A stretch of DNA of 64,000 nucleotides from AC-32 sp963728765 (GTDB taxonomy: Bacteria; Actinomycetota; Thermoleophilia; Gaiellales; Gaiellaceae). Below are positions 60,672-64,000 of this stretch, in pieces. A program made the translations under genes and the position numbers. The notes beneath the pieces were generated by a model. That model was given only the letters and a program-made list of their open reading frames with translations, was not told where the DNA came from and ran no database searches. The stretch spans positions 1 to 64,000 of the forward strand of contig CAVSKX010000001.1 in NCBI GenBank assembly GCA_963728765.1, in the 5' to 3' direction. The stretch's first letter is position 1. Each line of letters opens with the position of its first letter.

Positions 60672-62063
60672 CTAATGACGGAACCCGGCGGCAGTGGAGT
60701 CATCGTGCACCGGCTCGGGTTGCTGCTCGAGTCTCGGAAGCTGCCGCTTCAGGTCGGCCAGGAGCATGTCCGCCATGTCGTGGGTGAAGCCCCGCCGGAC
60801 GACAACTCGAAGGGCCGCGAGGTCCTCGCGGTTCTTCGGGAACGTGTAGGCCGGAACCTGCCAGCCGCGCTCGCGCATTGCGTTCGACACGTCGAAGACG
60901 GAGAAGTTGTCGACCTCGTCTTTCACCTTGAAGGCGAAGACGGGGAGCTCGTCGCCCCGCGTGAGCAGCTCGAACGGGCCGAGCTTCTCGATCTCGCCCG
61001 ACAACCGCGTGGCGACGTCGCGCGCGTAGCCCTGGACTCGCCGGTAGCCGTCGAAGCCGAGCCGCAGGAGGTTGTAGTACTGCGCGACCACCTGAGCTCC
61101 GGGGCGCGAGAAGTTCAGCGCGAACGTCGGCATGTTGTCGCCGAGGTAGTTGACCCAGAAAATCAAGCCCTCCGGCAGCGCCTCGCTGTCGCGCCAAACG
61201 ATCCAGCCGACGCCGGGGTAGACGAGCCCGTACTTGTGCCCCGAGGCGTTGATCGACACGACCCGCGGCAGCCGGAAGTCCCACGCGAGATCGGGGTCGA
61301 CGAACGGCGCGATGAACGCGCCAGAAGCGCCGTCGACATGGACGGGCACGTCGATCCCGGTCTCGGCCTGGAAGGCGTCGAGCGCGTCGCAGATCTCCTG
61401 AATCGGCTCGTAGGAGCCGTCGAAGGTCGAGCCGAGGATCGCGATGACGCCGATCGTGTTCTCGTCGCATCGCTTGACGGCCTCCTCGGCCGAGAGGGTG
61501 AACCGGTCTCCCTCCATCGGCACGAGGCGCATCTCGACGTCCCAGTAGTTGGCGAACTTCTCCCAGCAGATCTGGACGTTGATCCCCATCACGAGGTTCG
61601 GCCGGTCGGTCGGCTTGCCCTCCGACTCGCGCCGCAGCTGCCACTGCCGCTTGAGCGCGAGCGCGCCGAGCATCGCCGCCTCGCTCGACCCGGTGGTCGA
61701 GCAGCCCGTCGCCTGGTCGGCCTCCGGCGCATGCCAGAGCCGGCTGAGCATGTTCACGCAGCGCGCCTCGATCTCCGCGGTCTGCGGGTACTCGTCCTTG
61801 TCGATCATGTTCTTGTCGAAGCACTCCGTCATCAGCGTCTGCGCCTGCGGCTCCATCCACGTCGTCACGAAGGTGGCGACGTTGAGCCTCGCGTTCCCGT
61901 CGAGCATGAGCTCGTCGTGGATGATCTGGTAGGCGACGTCGGGCGGCATCTCGTTGTCCGGGAGCTCGTGCCGGGGGATCGTCGTGCCCTCGAGCCCGAA
62001 CAGCGGTTGCACGGCCAGCTCGTCACGGCGCTCGTTGCTCGCCTGTGGGTGCGTCAACGTCAT
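60672..62063 (-). CDS. gad: Glutamate decarboxylase
   Basis: A 463-residue group II PLP decarboxylase converting glutamate to GABA with proton consumption. Signature segments are TGSSEAAMLGALALKRQW, HVDGASGAFIAPFVDPDLAW, and the Schiff-base K277 in SINASGHKYGLVYPGVGWIV. It ends with a His-containing tail TAAGFRH, as in pH-gated bacterial enzymes. ATG at 62063 follows GAAAGGA by 6 nt; an upstream in-frame start would add unconserved residues. No glutamate/GABA antiporter is adjacent. An EamA-type exporter gene lies upstream on the same strand. Confidence 0.95.
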   Translation of the reverse strand: MTLTHPQASNERRDELAVQPLFGLEGTTIPRHELPDNEMPPDVAYQIIHDELMLDGNARLNVATFVTTWMEPQAQTLMTECFDKNMIDKDEYPQTAEIEARCVNMLSRLWHAPEADQATGCSTTGSSEAAMLGALALKRQWQLRRESEGKPTDRPNLVMGINVQICWEKFANYWDVEMRLVPMEGDRFTLSAEEAVKRCDENTIGVIAILGSTFDGSYEPIQEICDALDAFQAETGIDVPVHVDGASGAFIAPFVDPDLAWDFRLPRVVSINASGHKYGLVYPGVGWIVWRDSEALPEGLIFWVNYLGDNMPTFALNFSRPGAQVVAQYYNLLRLGFDGYRRVQGYARDVATRLSGEIEKLGPFELLTRGDELPVFAFKVKDEVDNFSVFDVSNAMRERGWQVPAYTFPKNREDLAALRVVVRRGFTHDMADMLLADLKRQLPRLEQQPEPVHDDSTAAGFRH

Positions 62064-62145
62064 CGGGGGTCCTTTCGTCGGCGTCAGCGGACAGGCTTTC
62101 CCGCCGCTCACCGAGGCGCATCACCCCGATCGCACCATCCTCGCT

Positions 62146-63057
62146 TCAGCCGAGCGAGGGCTGAGCAGGCCCCGGCCCGGCCTCCGGAACTCCCTGCTCC
62201 GCCTCGTTCCGCTGCTCCCGGGCCGACGAAATCACAACCGCGCCGAGGAGCGCCAGGCAGAGCGCGCCGACCGCGGCCACCGCATGCCAGGGCGGCGTCT
62301 TGTCGAGCCGCTCCTGGAGGACTAGGGCGCCGAGCATGACGCTGACGACCGGGTTCGCCACCGACACCGTCGCCACCGAAGGCACGAGCCGGCCGGTCGC
62401 AAGCGAGAGCTGCTGCACGAAGAAGCCGACGATGCCGGCGATGGCCCAGACCCAGAACTCCCAGCCGGCGATCACGTCGAGGAGCCCGTCGGCGTGTAGG
62501 CCCTCCACCACCGGCTTCATCAGCGTCGCGGAGAGGCCGTAGAGCAAGCCGGCGATCGTCCCGAGCACCGCCGCCCGCGTGGACAGGGAGCCGCGGTTTG
62601 CGAACAGGAGGAGCGCCGCGCAGGCCGCCAGGATGACGAGGATCGCCACCGTCCAGTCGGATCCGGGCGCGTTGTCCACTCCAGCCGCCGGATCCCCAAA
62701 GTTGGCAAAGAGGGCGAGTCCGACGACGATGATCGCCGCGCCCACCATCTCCCGCGAACCGATCGCCTGGTCGGTCAGGAAGTAGCCGAGCGGAAGCGCC
62801 CAGATCACCGTCGTCACGAGCAGCGGCTGAATGATCGAGACCCGGCCCCGATCGAGGGCGGCTGCTTGCAACACGATGCCGACGATCTGCGCAGCGAGCC
62901 CGAGGAGCCAGACCCACCTGGTGAGCAGGAACAGGAACGACTTGGGGTGGCGGACGGACACGCCGGAGAGGCTCAGCGCGGCCTTCTGCCAGAGCGTCGC
63001 GGCGAGCGCGAACGTCACAGCGGCAAGGAGGGCGAGAACTGCCGCTAGCTCATCCAC
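62146..63057 (-). CDS. DMT-superfamily (EamA/NIPA-like) transporter
   Basis: A 303-residue membrane protein with nine or ten hydrophobic segments in two EamA-like halves: VLALLAAVTFALAATLWQKA, then IIQPLLVTTVIWALPLGYFL; second half VLGTIAGLLYGLSATLMKPV and VSVANPVVSVMLGALVLQER. A short polar C-terminal tail follows. Substrate is unknown; exporters of metabolites and magnesium-type NIPA transporters share the fold. It is 82 bp upstream of the glutamate decarboxylase on the same strand. Confidence 0.85.
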   Translation of the reverse strand: MDELAAVLALLAAVTFALAATLWQKAALSLSGVSVRHPKSFLFLLTRWVWLLGLAAQIVGIVLQAAALDRGRVSIIQPLLVTTVIWALPLGYFLTDQAIGSREMVGAAIIVVGLALFANFGDPAAGVDNAPGSDWTVAILVILAACAALLLFANRGSLSTRAAVLGTIAGLLYGLSATLMKPVVEGLHADGLLDVIAGWEFWVWAIAGIVGFFVQQLSLATGRLVPSVATVSVANPVVSVMLGALVLQERLDKTPPWHAVAAVGALCLALLGAVVISSAREQRNEAEQGVPEAGPGPAQPSLG

Positions 63058-63111
63058 CGATGTCCATCCTGCGCCGAGACGATACGACGCCTGCGGGACG
63101 GACGAGCGGCG

Positions 63112-63768
63112 CTAGATCGTCACATGCGCCGGAAAGGTCGCGACCCAGATCACCGTTCCCAGGAACATCGCCCAGCCGAGCGCGAGGAGCGCGATCCGGG
63201 CAGTCGAGGTGTGGAGCTGCGTGCTGAGGCCGGCGAAGAAGAGGGACGCTGCGAAGAGCACGACAGCGAGCATGTAGTTGTCGGCGCGCTGGTTCGCATC
63301 CTTCGCCCGCTGCGAGGCCGCGGCCGCGACGGACTCGAGGCGATTGGCGCGCGCGGCCGCTTGCAGCCGGTACCGCGGCATGACGAACGGGGTCTTGGGC
63401 GCGGAGGGGTTGGTGAACGGTTTCGTCGCCAGCCACGCCGAGAACGCGGGCCTGAACGCGTTTCGAAAGCGCGCTGCGTAGAAGGCCGCGAGCGCGGCGC
63501 GATGCTGCGCGTGCGCGTCGACCCACTCGATGAACGTCGCGACGTCGATCTGCACCTGGCGGTTCGCGAGCGCCGAGGTGCGGTTCACGTTGGCCCGAGT
63601 CGCGTTCGCGCGGCTATAGCCCTGCGACTGCTCGCCCGTCCACACACGTGCCTGATAGGCGGCCCAGGCCGTCGCCACGGTCGCGAACGCGAGGAGAACC
63701 GTCGCGAGCAGCTCGAGCCGTCGTTCAGACGAGGTCGCCTCCGAGCTCACGCCCACAGCAGCCAGCAT
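63112..63768 (-). CDS. Membrane protein of unknown function, DUF4337-like layout
   Basis: A 218-residue protein. An N-terminal membrane helix (LLATVLLAFATVATAWAAYQ) leads into ARVWTGEQSQGYSRANATRA, a helical Asn/Ala-rich part, then FIEWVDAHAQHRAALAAFYA. Two C-terminal helices (MLAVVLFAASLFFAGLSTQL and IALLALGWAMFLGTVIWVA) follow. The layout of one helix, coiled middle and two helices is like DUF4337-type proteins, but I am not sure of the family. ATG at 63768 is chosen; an upstream in-frame start is possible. Confidence 0.65.
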   Translation of the reverse strand: MLAAVGVSSEATSSERRLELLATVLLAFATVATAWAAYQARVWTGEQSQGYSRANATRANVNRTSALANRQVQIDVATFIEWVDAHAQHRAALAAFYAARFRNAFRPAFSAWLATKPFTNPSAPKTPFVMPRYRLQAAARANRLESVAAAASQRAKDANQRADNYMLAVVLFAASLFFAGLSTQLHTSTARIALLALGWAMFLGTVIWVATFPAHVTI

Positions 63769-63821
63769 GAGACGCGGCGAGGACGTCGCCCCTGCGAACC
63801 GCGTGTGCGACGATTGCGGAC

Positions 63822-64000
63822 GTGACCTCTCCGGGCGAGGCCGCACCGGCGGTTTCCGCGGCCGACGCGTCGATCGGCGAGCCGCGCTGGCCCCCGGCTG
63901 TCGCGCTGGTCGTCTACATGGGGCTCAACATCACCGTCCGCGTGTGGCTGCCGGACACCGCGGCCGTGCGCGTCTCATGGCTGCTTCCGTCGATCGAGGG
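63822..64000 (+). CDS. Partial gene at window end, probable membrane protein
   Basis: GTG at 63822 opens a frame without stop to the window end (59 codons). It starts TSPGEAAPAVSAADASIGEP, then a hydrophobic segment PPAVALVVYMGLNITVRVWL and VSWLLPSIE. It is divergent from the preceding membrane-protein gene with 53 bp between starts. Too little is present to name it. Confidence 0.5.
   Translation, partial: MTSPGEAAPAVSAADASIGEPRWPPAVALVVYMGLNITVRVWLPDTAAVRVSWLLPSIE

Overview
The window is high-GC DNA (roughly two thirds G+C) with GTG and TTG starts and long runs of 1-8 nt gene overlaps. Three tRNA genes lack an encoded CCA end. The gene content (several branched-chain-amino-acid-type ABC transporters, molybdenum hydroxylase subunits, LLM-class flavoprotein, DHA2-type MFS, GAP-family protein, FtsH, baeRF-like remnant) suggests an actinobacterium, possibly a soil Thermoleophilia-like lineage. 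That placement is inference; no rRNA or marker gene here fixes it.

Left end (1-5.1 kb): an 876-residue protein with a PD-(D/E)XK-type motif, an excisionase-like HTH protein and a tiny coupled ORF lie against the 3' end of tRNA-Val(TAC). This looks like one edge of an integrated element. A YjbR-type protein, tRNA-Glu(TTC), a membrane protein, a SRPBCC protein and tRNA-Lys(TTT) follow.

Island (5,087-12,605): a 7.5-kb element sits in tRNA-Lys, flanked by perfect 43-bp direct repeats of the tRNA 3' half, with near-identical 20-bp repeats just inside each end (probable integrase arm sites). No integrase gene is visible. It carries decayed genes, an internally deleted IS481-family copy with intact ends and a CTAG target duplication, a collagen-like secreted protein, and one intact three-gene operon: TIGR04255-family protein, HTH protein, unknown protein. 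That operon is my best candidate for an undescribed accessory system.

Chromosomal block (12.6-22.6 kb): a broken baeRF-like gene, a secreted animal-type heme peroxidase, an orphan OmpR-type regulator with a degenerate receiver, ftsH, a Rox-like FAD monooxygenase, and a three-gene operon (aldo/keto reductase, ornithine cyclodeaminase family, threonine dehydratase family).

Catabolic and transport region (22.6-49.9 kb): tryptophan 2,3-dioxygenase is followed by a plus-strand Liv-type transporter whose first three genes carry many single-base frameshifts, then livG, livF and a class V PLP enzyme. Facing it is a minus-strand run of about 19.7 kb in which nearly every gene overlaps or touches the next. 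From 49,858 down to 30,171 it encodes a three-subunit molybdenum hydroxylase, a CoxG-like protein, LLM flavin oxidoreductase, M20 amidohydrolase, fumarylacetoacetase-family enzyme, M24 hydrolase, homocitrate/isopropylmalate-synthase-family enzyme, FAD oxidoreductase, TIM-barrel protein, ketopantoate-reductase-like enzyme, a complete Liv transporter, a second ketopantoate-reductase-like enzyme and an M24-fold protein without obvious metal ligands. It reads as one uptake-and-degradation pathway for an unknown, probably nitrogen-containing organic compound.

Right end (49.9-64 kb): PHP protein, small membrane proteins, LPG-synthase-like flippase-fold protein, GAP-family protein, two-TM potassium channel, an MFS gene apparently split by insertion of a second MFS gene in opposite orientation, a holin-like/alkaline-phosphatase-like fusion, glutamate decarboxylase, an EamA-type transporter and two further proteins, the last cut by the window end.
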